NCBI RefSeq assembly: GCF_000373625.1
Contig: NZ_KB891993.1
Coordinates: forward strand, 868,001-932,000
DNA from: Streptomyces sp. LaPpAH-108
GTDB lineage: Bacteria > Actinomycetota > Actinomycetes > Streptomycetales > Streptomycetaceae
DNA length: 64,000 bases
Reading direction: 5' to 3'
Under the pieces are notes generated by a model. It did no database searches. It worked only from the letters and a program-made list of their open reading frames with translations, and had not been told where the DNA came from. This document shows positions 17,935 to 26,839 of the stretch, piece by piece (within the stretch, counting starts at the first letter, position 1; each line of letters starts with the position of its first letter). Position numbers and translations under genes: made by a program.

Positions 17935-19521
17935 ATGAGCAGCGGTGCGTGGGATGCCGGGTGGTGGGTCGAGGGGCCGTGGCGGCGCTCCGGTGTCGCC
18001 GTGGTCGCGGGGGCGCTGCCCGTGCTCGCGTTTCCGGGGCCCGCGTGGTGGTGGCTGGCGTACGTCGCGCTCGTGCCGTGGATACTGCTGGCGCGGTCGG
18101 CGCCGACTGCGCGCAGGGCGGCGTACGACGGCTGGTGCGGCGGGTTCGGGTTTCTGCTGGCGGTGCACAACTGGCTGTTGCCGAGCCTGCATGTGTTCAT
18201 CTTCCTGATCGCCGCGCTGCTCGGGGTGCTGTGGGCGCCGTGGGGATGGCTGGTGCGCAGGCTGCTGGGCGGGCTGCCCTCGCCGGGGCGGTGCGCGGCG
18301 GCGATGGCGGTGCTGCCGTCGGCGTGGCTGGTGGTGGAGCTGGTCAGGTCCTGGCAGGGGCTCGGCGGGCCGTGGGGGATGCTCGGGGCGAGTCAGTGGC
18401 AGGTGGAGCCCGCGCTGCGGCTCGCCTCCGTCGGCGGGGTCTGGCTGCTGAGCTGGCTGGTGGTGGCCGTCAATGTCGCGGTCGCCGCGCTGATCGCGGT
18501 GCGCGCGGCCCGGCTGCCCGCCGCCGCCTCGCTGCTGGCCACCGCCGCGGCGACCTCGGCCGCGTGGGCGTGGGCGCCGCGCCCGGCGACGGAGGGGACG
18601 GCCCGGATCGCCGTCGTACAGCCCGGTGTCGTGGGGGGTCCGCGCAGCGTGGAGGACCGTTTCGACCGTGAGGAGACGCTGACCCGGCGCCTGGCCGGGC
18701 AGGACGTGGACCTGATCGTGTGGGGCGAGAGCAGCGTCGGGCGCGATCTCGCCGCCCGTCCGGATCTCGCCCGTCGGCTCGCCGCCCTGTCCCGGCTGAC
18801 CGGCGCCGACCTGCTGGTGAACGTGGACGCCCGCCGCGCCGACCGCCCCGGTGTCTACAAGAGTTCGGTCCTGATCGGCCCGGACGGCCCGACCGGCGAG
18901 CGGTACGACAAGATGCGGCTGGTCCCCTTCGGGGAGTACATACCGGCCCGCTCCCTGCTCGGCTGGGCCACCTCGGTGGGCAAGGCGGCGGGCGAGGACC
19001 GGCACCGGGGCACCGAGCAGGTCGTGATGGACGCCGGACACGGGCTGCGGATCGGCCCGCTGGTGTGCTTCGAGACCGCGTTCCCGGACATGAGCCGCCA
19101 CCTCGTGGACGACGGCGCGGGCGTGCTGCTCGGCCAGTCCTCCACCTCGACCTTCCAGGGCAGCTGGGCCCCGGAGCAGCACGCCTCGCTGGCCGCGCTG
19201 CGGGCCGCCGAGACCGGCCGCCCGATGGTGCACGCCACCCTGACCGGGGTGAGCGCCGTCTACGGCCCGGACGGCCAAAGCCTCGGCCCCTGGCTCGGCA
19301 CGCACGCCGACACCGCCCACGTCTACGACGTACCGCTCGCGCGCGGTGTCACCCCGTACGTCCGGCACGGCGACTGGGCGGTGCGCGGCGCGCTCCTGGT
19401 GCTGGCCTCGCTGGGCGCGGTGGAGGGCGTGCGGACGCTCAGGCCGCGCCGGACGGGTCCTGAACCGCTCGTACGACCCGCTCGCACAGTTCGTGGGTGG
19501 CCAGCGCGTCCCCGGCACTGA
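17935..19521 (+). CDS. lnt: Apolipoprotein N-acyltransferase
   Basis: A 528-residue membrane enzyme that adds the third acyl chain to the N-terminal cysteine of lipoproteins. The N-terminal half has about seven hydrophobic helices; the C-terminal half is a nitrilase-fold domain with the catalytic triad E265 (VWGESS), K326 (YDKMRLVPFGEY) and C378 (GPLVCFETAFPD). ATG at 17935 is preferred over the GTG at 17920 because GGGGAG lies 7 nt before it. Streptomycetes often have two Lnt homologs; which one this is cannot be told. Its last 83 bp overlap the 3' end of the convergent oxidoreductase gene, giving an Arg/Pro-rich C-terminus. Confidence 0.92.
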   Translation: MSSGAWDAGWWVEGPWRRSGVAVVAGALPVLAFPGPAWWWLAYVALVPWILLARSAPTARRAAYDGWCGGFGFLLAVHNWLLPSLHVFIFLIAALLGVLWAPWGWLVRRLLGGLPSPGRCAAAMAVLPSAWLVVELVRSWQGLGGPWGMLGASQWQVEPALRLASVGGVWLLSWLVVAVNVAVAALIAVRAARLPAAASLLATAAATSAAWAWAPRPATEGTARIAVVQPGVVGGPRSVEDRFDREETLTRRLAGQDVDLIVWGESSVGRDLAARPDLARRLAALSRLTGADLLVNVDARRADRPGVYKSSVLIGPDGPTGERYDKMRLVPFGEYIPARSLLGWATSVGKAAGEDRHRGTEQVVMDAGHGLRIGPLVCFETAFPDMSRHLVDDGAGVLLGQSSTSTFQGSWAPEQHASLAALRAAETGRPMVHATLTGVSAVYGPDGQSLGPWLGTHADTAHVYDVPLARGVTPYVRHGDWAVRGALLVLASLGAVEGVRTLRPRRTGPEPLVRPARTVRGWPARPRH

Positions 19522-20350
19522 GCACGTTGCCCGCGCGGACGGCGTCGAGGAAGGTGCGGACCGCCTGCTCGATGCCGCGCTGCCGGGAGACCGGCACCCA
19601 GTCGCCGCGCCGCCGCAGGGTCGGCTGGCCCTTGTGGTCGATGACCTCGGCGAGGTTGACGACCTGGCGCTTGGTGTCCTGCCCGGAGACCTCCAGGATC
19701 TCCTCGGCGGAACCGCTGAGCCGGTTCATGATCCCGAGCGCGGTGAAGCCGTCCCCGGCGAGCTGGAGCACCACGTGGTGCAGCAGCCCGTTCTCGGAGC
19801 GGGAGCGCACGGTGATGTCGTCGACCGGGCCCGGCACCAGAAAACGCAGGGTGTCCACGACGTGGATGAAGTCGTCCAGGACCATCGAGCGGGGCTCCTC
19901 GGGCAGCCCGACCCGGTTCTTCTGGAGGATGATCAGCTCGCGCGGGTGCTCCAGGCACTGCGCGTACGCGGGGGCGTACCGGCGGTTGAAGCCGACGAAC
20001 AGGGAGACGCCCCGCTCCTCGGCGAGCGCCACCAGCCGCTCGGCGTCGGCGAGTTCATAGGCGAGCGGCTTGTCCACGTAGGTGGGCACGCCCGCTTCGA
20101 GGAGGCGGGTGACGATCTCGGGGTGGACGGCGGTGGGCGCGTGCACGAAGGCGGCGTCGAGACCCGCGTCCAGGAGGGAGTCCAGGCTCTCGTGCCGCCG
20201 CTCCTCGGGCAGGTGCAGCGAGTCCGCCACGGCCGTCAGAGTGGCGGGGGTGCGGGTCTGGAGGTGGAGGTCGACCCCGGGCAGTGCGCCGAGCACCGGA
20301 AGGTAGGCCTTCCGCGCGATGTCCCCGAGTCCGATGCAGCCGACCTTCAC
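19439..20350 (-). CDS. Gfo/Idh/MocA-family oxidoreductase
   Basis: A 303-residue NAD(P)-dependent oxidoreductase. The Rossmann start is KVGCIGLGDIARKAYLPVL (2-20), the conserved catalytic-site motif VDKPLAYEL replaces the usual EKP, and the substrate domain contains FVGFNRRYAPAY and MVLDDFIHVVDTLRFLV with the H-x3-D pair. Substrate is probably a sugar or an amino-sugar derivative. Its ATG follows the FAD monooxygenase stop by 8 bp with an AGGAGAG site, so it is the second gene of that operon. Convergent overlap of 83 bp with lnt. Confidence 0.85.
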   Translation of the reverse strand: MKVGCIGLGDIARKAYLPVLGALPGVDLHLQTRTPATLTAVADSLHLPEERRHESLDSLLDAGLDAAFVHAPTAVHPEIVTRLLEAGVPTYVDKPLAYELADAERLVALAEERGVSLFVGFNRRYAPAYAQCLEHPRELIILQKNRVGLPEEPRSMVLDDFIHVVDTLRFLVPGPVDDITVRSRSENGLLHHVVLQLAGDGFTALGIMNRLSGSAEEILEVSGQDTKRQVVNLAEVIDHKGQPTLRRRGDWVPVSRQRGIEQAVRTFLDAVRAGNVLSAGDALATHELCERVVRAVQDPSGAA

Positions 20351-20358
20351 ATGCTCTC

Positions 20359-21561
20359 CTAGTGGCGGTACTCCGTGTGTTCCTCTGGGGAAGGATACGG
20401 CGGCTGCCAGTTCGCGACGGTGTCGAAGCCGCGCAGCAGCAGGGTCGGGACGGCCTTGGAGGCGAGGGCGAGCGCGTTGTCGCGCAGGGCGCAGGTGATG
20501 CGGCCGTCGGCCAGGTTGAGCCGGGCCGCCTGGACGGACCGGCGCGCGATGCCGGTGGCGCGCGGAAGCCGTTCGGCGGTGTACGCGGCCAGGTCGGGGG
20601 CGTGGTGGGCGGCTTGGCGGGCGGCTCGATGGGCGAGGACCACGGCGTCCTCGATGGCCTGGTTGGCCCCCTGCCCGAGCATGGGCGGCATGGCGTGCGC
20701 GGCGTCGCCGAGGAGCGCGGTACGGCCGAGGTGGTAGGCGGGCAGGGGCCGCGCGAGGTGGTACACGTCGTGCCGGAGCACGTCCTCGGGGCGGGCGGCG
20801 GCGAGGATGTCGGGGACCGGCTGGTGCCAGGTCCCGAACTGCCGCCGAAGTTCGCTGAGTTCGTCGTCCGGGGCGTGCTGTCCGGGGGGCGCGGCGGTGG
20901 CCGCGTACGCGTAGACCCGGCCGTCCTTGAGCGGATGGGTGCCCCAGAGGCGGCCCCGGCCCCAGGTCTCATGGGAGGCGAACTCCGCCCCTGGCAACGG
21001 GATCAGCAGGCGCCAGGTGGTGAAGCCGGTGTACGCGGCGCCGGGGTGGTCGGGGAACAGGGCTTGGCGGACACGGGAGTTGACGCCGTCGGCGCCGACG
21101 ACCAGCTCGGCTTCCCACTCCTCGTCGCCGACGGCCACTCGGGCGGTCCTCTCAGCACTGCCGGGGTCGACGAGGTGTGCGGGGGCCGCCGTTCTGACGG
21201 CACCCGACGGCAGCAGCGCGGCCAGCCGGTCGACCAGCGTCGCGCGCGGCAGCAGGACCAGCGGACCGCCGAAGCGTGCGGCCATGGCCTCGGCGTCGGA
21301 CCGGGACAGCCAGCGTCCGCTCGGCGCGCGCAGCCCCCCGTCGCCCTGCCAGGCGGCCAGGTCACGGATCTCGTCCCCGAGGCCGAGGACGTCGAGGGCG
21401 CGCAGGCCGTTGGGGGCGAGCGAGAGGGCGGCGCCGACCGGCTCCAGCGAGGGGGCCCGCTCCAGGACGGTGACCTGCCAGCCGCGCCGGTGCAGGGCGG
21501 CAGCGGCGGCGAGACCGCCGATCCCGCCGCCGACGACGAGTGCGCGCGTGCGTTCCGCCAT
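20359..21561 (-). CDS. FAD-dependent aromatic-type monooxygenase
   Basis: A 400-residue group A flavoprotein monooxygenase. GGGIGGLAAA (11-20) is the dinucleotide-binding loop, VVGADGVNSRVR the DG motif, and LLGDAAHAMPPMLGQGANQAIEDA the GD motif that binds FAD ribose. It resembles salicylate and 6-hydroxynicotinate hydroxylases, though the substrate is unknown. GGAGGAG lies just before the ATG. It is divergent from a TetR gene whose two palindromic operators sit between them, so it is probably repressed by that regulator and induced by its substrate or product. It is cotranscribed with the Gfo/Idh oxidoreductase. Confidence 0.88.
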   Translation of the reverse strand: MAERTRALVVGGGIGGLAAAAALHRRGWQVTVLERAPSLEPVGAALSLAPNGLRALDVLGLGDEIRDLAAWQGDGGLRAPSGRWLSRSDAEAMAARFGGPLVLLPRATLVDRLAALLPSGAVRTAAPAHLVDPGSAERTARVAVGDEEWEAELVVGADGVNSRVRQALFPDHPGAAYTGFTTWRLLIPLPGAEFASHETWGRGRLWGTHPLKDGRVYAYAATAAPPGQHAPDDELSELRRQFGTWHQPVPDILAAARPEDVLRHDVYHLARPLPAYHLGRTALLGDAAHAMPPMLGQGANQAIEDAVVLAHRAARQAAHHAPDLAAYTAERLPRATGIARRSVQAARLNLADGRITCALRDNALALASKAVPTLLLRGFDTVANWQPPYPSPEEHTEYRH

Positions 21562-21587
21562 GACTCCTCCGGTTGACTCCACCTGCG

Positions 21588-21630
21588 ACTACACCTGTAG
21601 TACACGGCCGACCTTACTACATCCGTAGTA
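21588..21630. promoter_or_regulatory. Two palindromic operators, probable TetR sites
   Basis: ACTACA-CC-TGTAGT (21588-21601) and TACTAC-ATCC-GTAGTA (21615-21630) share the core ACTACNNNNGTAGT; their centres are 28 bp apart. The right site overlaps the -35 region of the leaderless tetR (-10 TAGGGT at 21648-21653). Confidence 0.75.
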
Positions 21631-21659
21631 CCCCGGTGCGGCGCGGGTAGGGTCGACCC

Positions 21660-22244
21660 ATGCCCGTGAGCACCCCGAACCGCGCCGCCCTGGTCGCCGA
21701 CACCGCCATCACCCTGCTCGCCGAGCGCGGGATGCGCGGGCTGACCCACCGGGCCGTGGACGAGGCGGCCGGGCTGCCGCAGGGCTCCACGTCGAACGTG
21801 GCCCGCACCCGCCAGGCGCTCCTCGAACTCGTCGTACGACGGCACGCCGAGCGCGAGACGGGGATGCTGGCCGAGGGCGAGCTGCCGGACCCCGCCGGTG
21901 GCCCCGAGTCCCTGGCCGACGCTCTCGCACTGGCGGTCCACCGGCTGCTCACCGAGGGCCGCGCCCTGCTGGTGGCCCGCTACGAACTCGCCCTGGAGGC
22001 CACCCGCCGCCCCGAGCTGCGCGCCTTCTACGACGCGACGGGCGCCGCCTTCAAGGAGCGGCTGGGCGCCCTGCTCACCGCCGTGGGCTCGCCCGACCCG
22101 GCCCGGCATGTGCTGTCGCTGCTGGCCTGGATGGACGGCCTGATGTTCGCGTGCACGGCGGGCTCGTTCAGCCGCGAGGTGCCGGGGCTGGAAGAAGTCC
22201 GGGCGGATCTACGGGAGTTGCTGACGGGGATGCTGCGCGGCTGA
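21660..22244 (+). CDS. TetR-family regulator
   Basis: A 194-residue TetR regulator with HTH near residues 10-52 (AITLLAERGMRGLTHRAVDEAAGLPQGSTSNVARTRQ) and a ligand-binding C-terminal domain (SLLAWMDGLMFACT). The ATG lies 6 nt after TAGGGT, so the message is likely leaderless. It is divergent from the FAD monooxygenase, and a pair of ACTACNNNNGTAGT palindromes lies between them, so it most likely represses both transcripts until an aromatic ligand binds. Confidence 0.9.
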   Translation: MPVSTPNRAALVADTAITLLAERGMRGLTHRAVDEAAGLPQGSTSNVARTRQALLELVVRRHAERETGMLAEGELPDPAGGPESLADALALAVHRLLTEGRALLVARYELALEATRRPELRAFYDATGAAFKERLGALLTAVGSPDPARHVLSLLAWMDGLMFACTAGSFSREVPGLEEVRADLRELLTGMLRG

Positions 22245-22307
22245 GGCCCGGGGCGGCGGGCGGAAATCCCCTGTCGCCGCCGGGACTCGGCTGCGAGGAT
22301 GCCGATC

Positions 22308-22877
22308 ATGACTGCTGAGAGCCAGGCCCCCGCCGAGACCCCCGCCCCTGCCGAGAACGACGCCCCCGCCGACCGCCCCTCCCCCGCCCTGGACGCCGGG
22401 GAACGCGCCATGCTGGAGGGCTGGCTCGAGTACCACCGCCGGACCCTCGCCTGGAAGTGCGAGGACCTGACCGACGAACAGCTGCGCACCGCGTCCGTGC
22501 CGCCGTCCGACCTGTCGCTGATGGGCCTGGTGCGGCACATGGCCGACGTGGAGCGGGCCTGGTTCCGCAAGGTGCTGGCCGGAGACGACCAGGGGTGGAT
22601 CTACTGGAGCGACGAGGACCCGGACGGCGACCTCCACCTCACCGAGGCGGACACCTGGAAGGACGCGTACGCCGTCTGGCAGGCCGAGATCGAGGCCGCC
22701 CGGAGCGACGCGGCCCGCTTCGAGCTGGACGACCTCTCGCTCGGCAAGCGCCGCCCCCACGACGAGCGGCGCTACAGCCTCCGCTGGATCTACACCCACA
22801 TGATCGAGGAGTACGCCCGCCACAACGGCCACGCCGACCTGCTGCGCGAACGGATCGACGGCCGCACCGGCGAGTGA
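22308..22877 (+). CDS. DinB-family (DUF664) protein
   Basis: A 189-residue four-helix-bundle protein of the DinB/DUF664 type. The metal-site histidines are H77 (GLVRHMADVE) and the C-terminal set H164, H172, H175 (THMIEEYARHNGHADLL). Actinobacterial members include mycothiol- or bacillithiol-dependent S-transferases, so a thiol-transferase role is possible. The first 30 residues are Ala/Pro/Glu-rich and disordered. ATG at 22308 is 7 nt after GAGGAT, consistent with a leaderless start. Confidence 0.82.
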   Translation: MTAESQAPAETPAPAENDAPADRPSPALDAGERAMLEGWLEYHRRTLAWKCEDLTDEQLRTASVPPSDLSLMGLVRHMADVERAWFRKVLAGDDQGWIYWSDEDPDGDLHLTEADTWKDAYAVWQAEIEAARSDAARFELDDLSLGKRRPHDERRYSLRWIYTHMIEEYARHNGHADLLRERIDGRTGE

Positions 22878-22992
22878 GCGTCAGCCTCGGTACGCGTATG
22901 TCCTCCCTGCGGGCGACGGGATCACTCCTGCGAGTGGATCACCCGTGCGTAGCTGATGCCAAGGCGGCGGCCCGGCCAGCAGAGTTGCCCGA

Positions 22993-23409
22993 GTGCATCG
23001 ACCGACGACCACCGCAGCGCTCTGGGTCACCGTGGCCGTCTCGGCCCTCACCGCCTGCGTGACCGTGCGGGGCCCGGCGCCCCTCGCTCCCCGCCCGGCG
23101 GCGGGCACGGCGACCCCCCGCCCGGTGCAGGCCCCGGCCCGAGAGGCCCTGGCCCGCATGGGGCCGTCCCCGGACGACCCGAAGCACCCGGCCTCGTCCC
23201 CGCGGCCGTCCACTCCCCCACCGGCACCCCCGGCCGCGCACCCCACCCCCACCGGCCAGGCCCCGGGCCATGCCGCACCCCCGGCCCCCGCGCCCCGGTC
23301 CCGCCCGACCATCAAGGCACCGGACATCTGCGCCCTCGGCCGCAAGTACGGCGGCTGGCAGAAGGACAGCCCGGCATCGGTGATCTGCGGGCGGGCGTAC
23401 GGGCGCTGA
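22993..23409 (+). CDS. Small Pro-rich putative lipoprotein
   Basis: A 138-residue secreted protein. The N-terminus is a signal peptide with lipobox LTAC (C22), followed by an 80-residue Pro/Ala linker and a conserved-looking C-terminal module ICALGRKYGGW...VICGRAYG with two cysteines that may form a disulfide. Membrane-anchored surface protein of unknown function. Start GTG is taken because it gives a complete signal peptide; no clear ribosome-binding site is seen and a weak -10 (CAGAGT) lies 7 nt before. Confidence 0.65.
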   Translation: MHRPTTTAALWVTVAVSALTACVTVRGPAPLAPRPAAGTATPRPVQAPAREALARMGPSPDDPKHPASSPRPSTPPPAPPAAHPTPTGQAPGHAAPPAPAPRSRPTIKAPDICALGRKYGGWQKDSPASVICGRAYGR

Positions 23410-23620
23410 GGGGCGGGGTGGGTGCCGCTCGCACAATGCCGGGCGCGGGGCGGGTGGCCCCTCGCGCGACGCCGGGCGTGGGCCGGGCGCTGGCTGCCGG
23501 TCGCCGGTAGCCGGTCGCCCCAGCAGGCACCGGTGCCCCCTGCGCCGCCCCGCGACCGGCCCGGCGCTTCGCCCGACCGGCCCGGGGCTCCCGCCCGCGC
23601 ACCCGCGCGATCGCGCCCCG

Positions 23621-24115
23621 CTATCCCACCGGCCGCTGGCGCGGCGGGCCGAACCCCTCGCCGTCCCCCAGCCGCAGCTCCAGGCGGCTGATCGCCGCGC
23701 GCACCCCCGCGCCGTAGCCGTCGTCCGCGAGGGAGTCGGCGGCGTGGCGGGCGCGGTGGAGGTGGGTGCGGGCGGCGTCGGAGCGGCCGAGCTTGAGGTA
23801 GTCGGCGGCGAGGTTGAGGTGGAGGGAGGGGTAGAAGCCCCGGACCGGCGAGGGGTCGGCGCCGGTCAGCTCCTGGGCGGCCGACAACGCCCGTAGATCC
23901 CAGGCGAGTTCGGCGTCGGGGTCGTCCTGGGTGTCGGCGAGGTAGTGGGCCAGGGTGCAGCGGTGGAGCGGGTCACCGGCCTCGGCCGTCTCGGCCCACA
24001 GCTCCAGGAGGCGGCGCCTGGCCTCCTCGCGGTCGCCGCCGTGGTGCAGCATCACGACCTGCCCGATCCGGGTGAGCAGGGCATCCGGCGCCGCCTGCTC
24101 CTGCCGCTCCGCCAC
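23621..24115 (-). CDS. TPR-like helical protein
   Basis: A 164-residue all-helical protein with tetratricopeptide-like segments (LHLNLAADYLKLGRSDAARTHLHRARHAA, and HCTLAHYLADTQDDPDAELAWDLRALSAA). It probably mediates protein contacts; no enzyme motif is seen. GTG at 24115 is chosen for the GGAGGG 5 nt upstream; the longer frame to 24223 adds a basic non-homologous leader. The 211-bp stretch between this gene and the lipoprotein gene shows only GC-rich low-complexity sequence. Confidence 0.7.
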   Translation of the reverse strand: MAERQEQAAPDALLTRIGQVVMLHHGGDREEARRRLLELWAETAEAGDPLHRCTLAHYLADTQDDPDAELAWDLRALSAAQELTGADPSPVRGFYPSLHLNLAADYLKLGRSDAARTHLHRARHAADSLADDGYGAGVRAAISRLELRLGDGEGFGPPRQRPVG

Positions 24116-24262
24116 CGCGCCCTCCGAGCCGTCACCCCGGGCCGCCGTCCGGCCCGCCTGCCCCGACGCTAGCCGCAGCCGGTGGAGATGCCGGGCAGGC
24201 GGCCCCGTACACCGGGGTGACACACCCGAACCAGCACCCCCACAAACCCCCTACAGGCCCCC

Positions 24263-24949
24263 TCAGCCCGCCAGGTCCGGAATCCGCCAGTCGATCGCCT
24301 CGTGCCCCTGCTTCTCGATCGCCTCGTTGATCTGGGTGAACGGGCGGGAGCCGAAGAACCGCTTGGCGGACAGCGGCGAGGGGTGCGCGCCCTTGACCAC
24401 GACATGGCGGCTCTCGTCGATCAGGGGAAGCTTCTTCTGCGCGTAGTTGCCCCACAGGACGAAGACCGCCGGGTCGGGCCGCGCGTCCACGGCACGGATC
24501 ACCGCGTCGGTGAACTTCTCCCAGCCCTTGCCCTTGTGCGAGTTGGCCTCGCCCGCGCGCACCGTCAGCACCGCGTTCAGCAGCAGCACGCCCTGCTCGG
24601 CCCACGGCATCAGATAGCCGTTGTCCGGGACCGGGAGGTCCAGCTCCTCGCGCATCTCCTTGTAGATGTTCCGCAGCGAGGGCGGCGTCTTCACGCCGGG
24701 CCGCACCGAGAAGCACAGGCCGTGCCCCTGGCCCTCGCCGTGGTACGGGTCCTGGCCGAGGACGAGGACCTTGACCTTGTCGTACGGCGTCGCCTCGAGC
24801 GCCGCGAAGACCTCCTCGCGCGGGGGGTAGACCGGGCCCTTCGCCCGCTCCTCCTCGACGAACTCGGTCAGCTCCTTGAAGTAGGGCTTCTCCAGCTCGT
24901 CGCCCAGAACCCCGCGCCAGGACTCGGGCAGCATGGCGATGTCGGTCAC
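24263..24949 (-). CDS. ung: Uracil-DNA glycosylase
   Basis: A 228-residue family 1 uracil-DNA glycosylase that excises uracil from DNA at the start of base-excision repair. The water-activating loop GQDPYH is at 65-70 (D67) and the minor-groove loop HPSPLS at 189-194 (H189); the uracil-specificity segment LLLNAVLTVR carries the conserved Asn. GTG at 24949 is preferred to one at 24976 because GAGGA lies 7 nt upstream and length then matches the family. Streptomycetes usually have two Ung homologs. Confidence 0.93.
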   Translation of the reverse strand: MTDIAMLPESWRGVLGDELEKPYFKELTEFVEEERAKGPVYPPREEVFAALEATPYDKVKVLVLGQDPYHGEGQGHGLCFSVRPGVKTPPSLRNIYKEMREELDLPVPDNGYLMPWAEQGVLLLNAVLTVRAGEANSHKGKGWEKFTDAVIRAVDARPDPAVFVLWGNYAQKKLPLIDESRHVVVKGAHPSPLSAKRFFGSRPFTQINEAIEKQGHEAIDWRIPDLAG

Positions 24950-25042
24950 GTCAACGTCCTCACGATGTGCGGTCACTTCCAGGTCTCAGAACCTACAGGC
25001 GACCACTGACAACCAGCACGCGAGGCTGTCGCAGGCCCCCGC

Positions 25043-26620
25043 TCACCAGCTGGTCTTCCGGTACAGCTCCCACATCGTCATGATCGTGGAGGGGTCGAGC
25101 GCCCGCTCCCCGCCGGAGATGTCCCCGCTGGCCGCGACGTACTGCCGTCCCTGCCACAGCGGCAGCAGCCGCGCGTCGTCCGCGATCTCCTGCTGCGCCT
25201 CGCCCATGTCCTTGACCACCTCGGCGCGGTCGCGCATCGCGCGTGAGCGGGGCAGCAGGACCGAGGTGATCTTCTTGGCGGGGTAGGGCGTGCCGAGCGC
25301 GTTGTTCTCGCCGACGAACGGCGTGATGAAGTTGTCCGGGTCGGGGAAGTCCGGGAACCAGCCGCGCCCGAACACCGGGTACTCCCCCTTCTGGTACCCG
25401 GCCACATAGCTCTTCCAGGGCCGCGCCTTCAGGGTGATCGTGAACAGCCCCGAGGCGTCGAGCTGCCGCTTCAGCTCCTGGAACATCAGCGCCGTCTCGG
25501 AGCCGTAGCGGTCGCTGGTGTACCAGAGGGTGAGCGGGACGCGCTGGTCGATGCCCGCGCCGGTGAGGATCTTGCGGGCCTTGGCGGTGCTCGGGTCGCC
25601 GAAGGTGTCGAAGAACGGCGTGGTGTGCCCGACCAGGCCCTTGGGGACCATGGAGTACAGCGGGTCCACGGTGTCCTTGTACACCCGGTGCGCGATGGCC
25701 CCCCGGTCGACGACCTGGGCGACGGCCCGGCGTACGGCGTCCTTCCGGGCCCAGGGGTCCTTGGGGTTGAAGACGAGGTAGCTGATGTCGGTCCCGGCGC
25801 CGTCGATCAGCTGGAGGTCGGTGCGGTCCTGCTTCTCCAGGGTGACGATGTCACCGGCGGCCAGACCCCGGTAGGTGACGTCGATCCGCTTGTCGCGCAG
25901 CGCCTGGACCATGGAGCGGGAGTCCTGGAAGTAGCGGATGGTCACCGCGTCGTTGAGCCGCTTGGCATAGCCGTCGTAGCGGTCGTTGCGGACCAGGACG
26001 GCCTCCTTGCCCTCGTCGTAGGACTGGAGGCGGTAGGGGCCCGAGCCGTGGACGTCGCCCTTGTCGCGCAGGGAGTTGGCGGGGTAGTCGCGCGGGTCCA
26101 CGATCGACATGGCCGGGGTGGCCAGCACGAACGGGAAGGTGGCGTCCGGCTTCTTGAGGTGGAAGATCACGTCACGGTCGCCGGAGGTGTCCACCCGGTC
26201 CAGGCTGCCGAGCAGCCCGGCGGGGCCGCCCGGGGCGTTGATGACCCGGATGCGGTTGATCGACGCCTGTACAGCCTGGGCGTTGAGCGGGTGGCCGTCG
26301 GAGAACTTCATGCCCGGGCGCAGTCGGCAGTGGTAGGTACGGCCGCCCGAGTCGGAGAAGCCGCAGCTCTGGGCGGCGTCGGGCTGGGGGGTGGTGGCGC
26401 CGGTGGGGTAGGCGAGAAGCGTCTGGTAGACGTTGCGGAACAGTTCCCAGGAGCCGTCCCAGGACCCGGCCGGGTCCAGGGTGCTGGGGGCGCTGGTGGT
26501 GCCGACGACGATCGGGCCGTCGTCGGTCCGGGCGCTTCCGGGGAGCAGGGCGCAGCCGGACACCAGGCTGATGGACGCGACCGCCGCGACTCTTCGAAGG
26601 AATCGGTTCCGCTTGAACAC
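25043..26620 (-). CDS. Peptide-type ABC substrate-binding lipoprotein
   Basis: A 525-residue family 5 (DppA/OppA) solute-binding protein. The signal peptide ends in a lipobox LVSGC (C23), so it is a membrane-anchored lipoprotein and an Lnt substrate. Domain hallmarks include LDPAGSWDGSWELFRNVYQTLL, the MKFSDGHPLNAQAV motif, and GSGPYRLQSY. Ligand probably an oligopeptide. No permease or ATPase gene is adjacent, so it must work with components encoded elsewhere. GTG at 26620 is chosen because GAGGAG lies 7 nt before it; another GTG two codons upstream abuts that site. Confidence 0.88.
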   Translation of the reverse strand: MFKRNRFLRRVAAVASISLVSGCALLPGSARTDDGPIVVGTTSAPSTLDPAGSWDGSWELFRNVYQTLLAYPTGATTPQPDAAQSCGFSDSGGRTYHCRLRPGMKFSDGHPLNAQAVQASINRIRVINAPGGPAGLLGSLDRVDTSGDRDVIFHLKKPDATFPFVLATPAMSIVDPRDYPANSLRDKGDVHGSGPYRLQSYDEGKEAVLVRNDRYDGYAKRLNDAVTIRYFQDSRSMVQALRDKRIDVTYRGLAAGDIVTLEKQDRTDLQLIDGAGTDISYLVFNPKDPWARKDAVRRAVAQVVDRGAIAHRVYKDTVDPLYSMVPKGLVGHTTPFFDTFGDPSTAKARKILTGAGIDQRVPLTLWYTSDRYGSETALMFQELKRQLDASGLFTITLKARPWKSYVAGYQKGEYPVFGRGWFPDFPDPDNFITPFVGENNALGTPYPAKKITSVLLPRSRAMRDRAEVVKDMGEAQQEIADDARLLPLWQGRQYVAASGDISGGERALDPSTIMTMWELYRKTSW

Positions 26621-26762
26621 GCGCACGCTCCTCGATCCGCCGTACCAAGGTCGGCAGACCATACCGCAGCATTACGCCTCCTGAACCTCCCCTGAAACAG
26701 CCGTTGTTGACGGATCGAACGGTGACAACGTCGTCATGGCGGCAACCGGTCGCCGTACGGCG

Positions 26763-26799
26763 CTCCGGGCGCCGTTCCGCTGGGGAACGGCGCCCGGAG
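26763..26799 (-). terminator. Strong hairpin terminator after SDR operon
   Basis: Perfect 16-bp arms CTCCGGGCGCCGTTCC (26763-26778) and its complement (26784-26799) with a 5-nt loop, 40 bp past the SDR stop. It ends the leftward two-gene SDR operon before the solute-binding gene. Confidence 0.85.
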
Positions 26800-26839
26800 G
26801 AGACGGCCGGTCAGGGGCCGGACGGCCCCCGGGGGCGGG

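Noticed and set aside
16435..19518. A 1027-codon bottom-strand frame
   Set aside because: It opposes the LRV and lnt genes, which are well supported; the translation is low-complexity.
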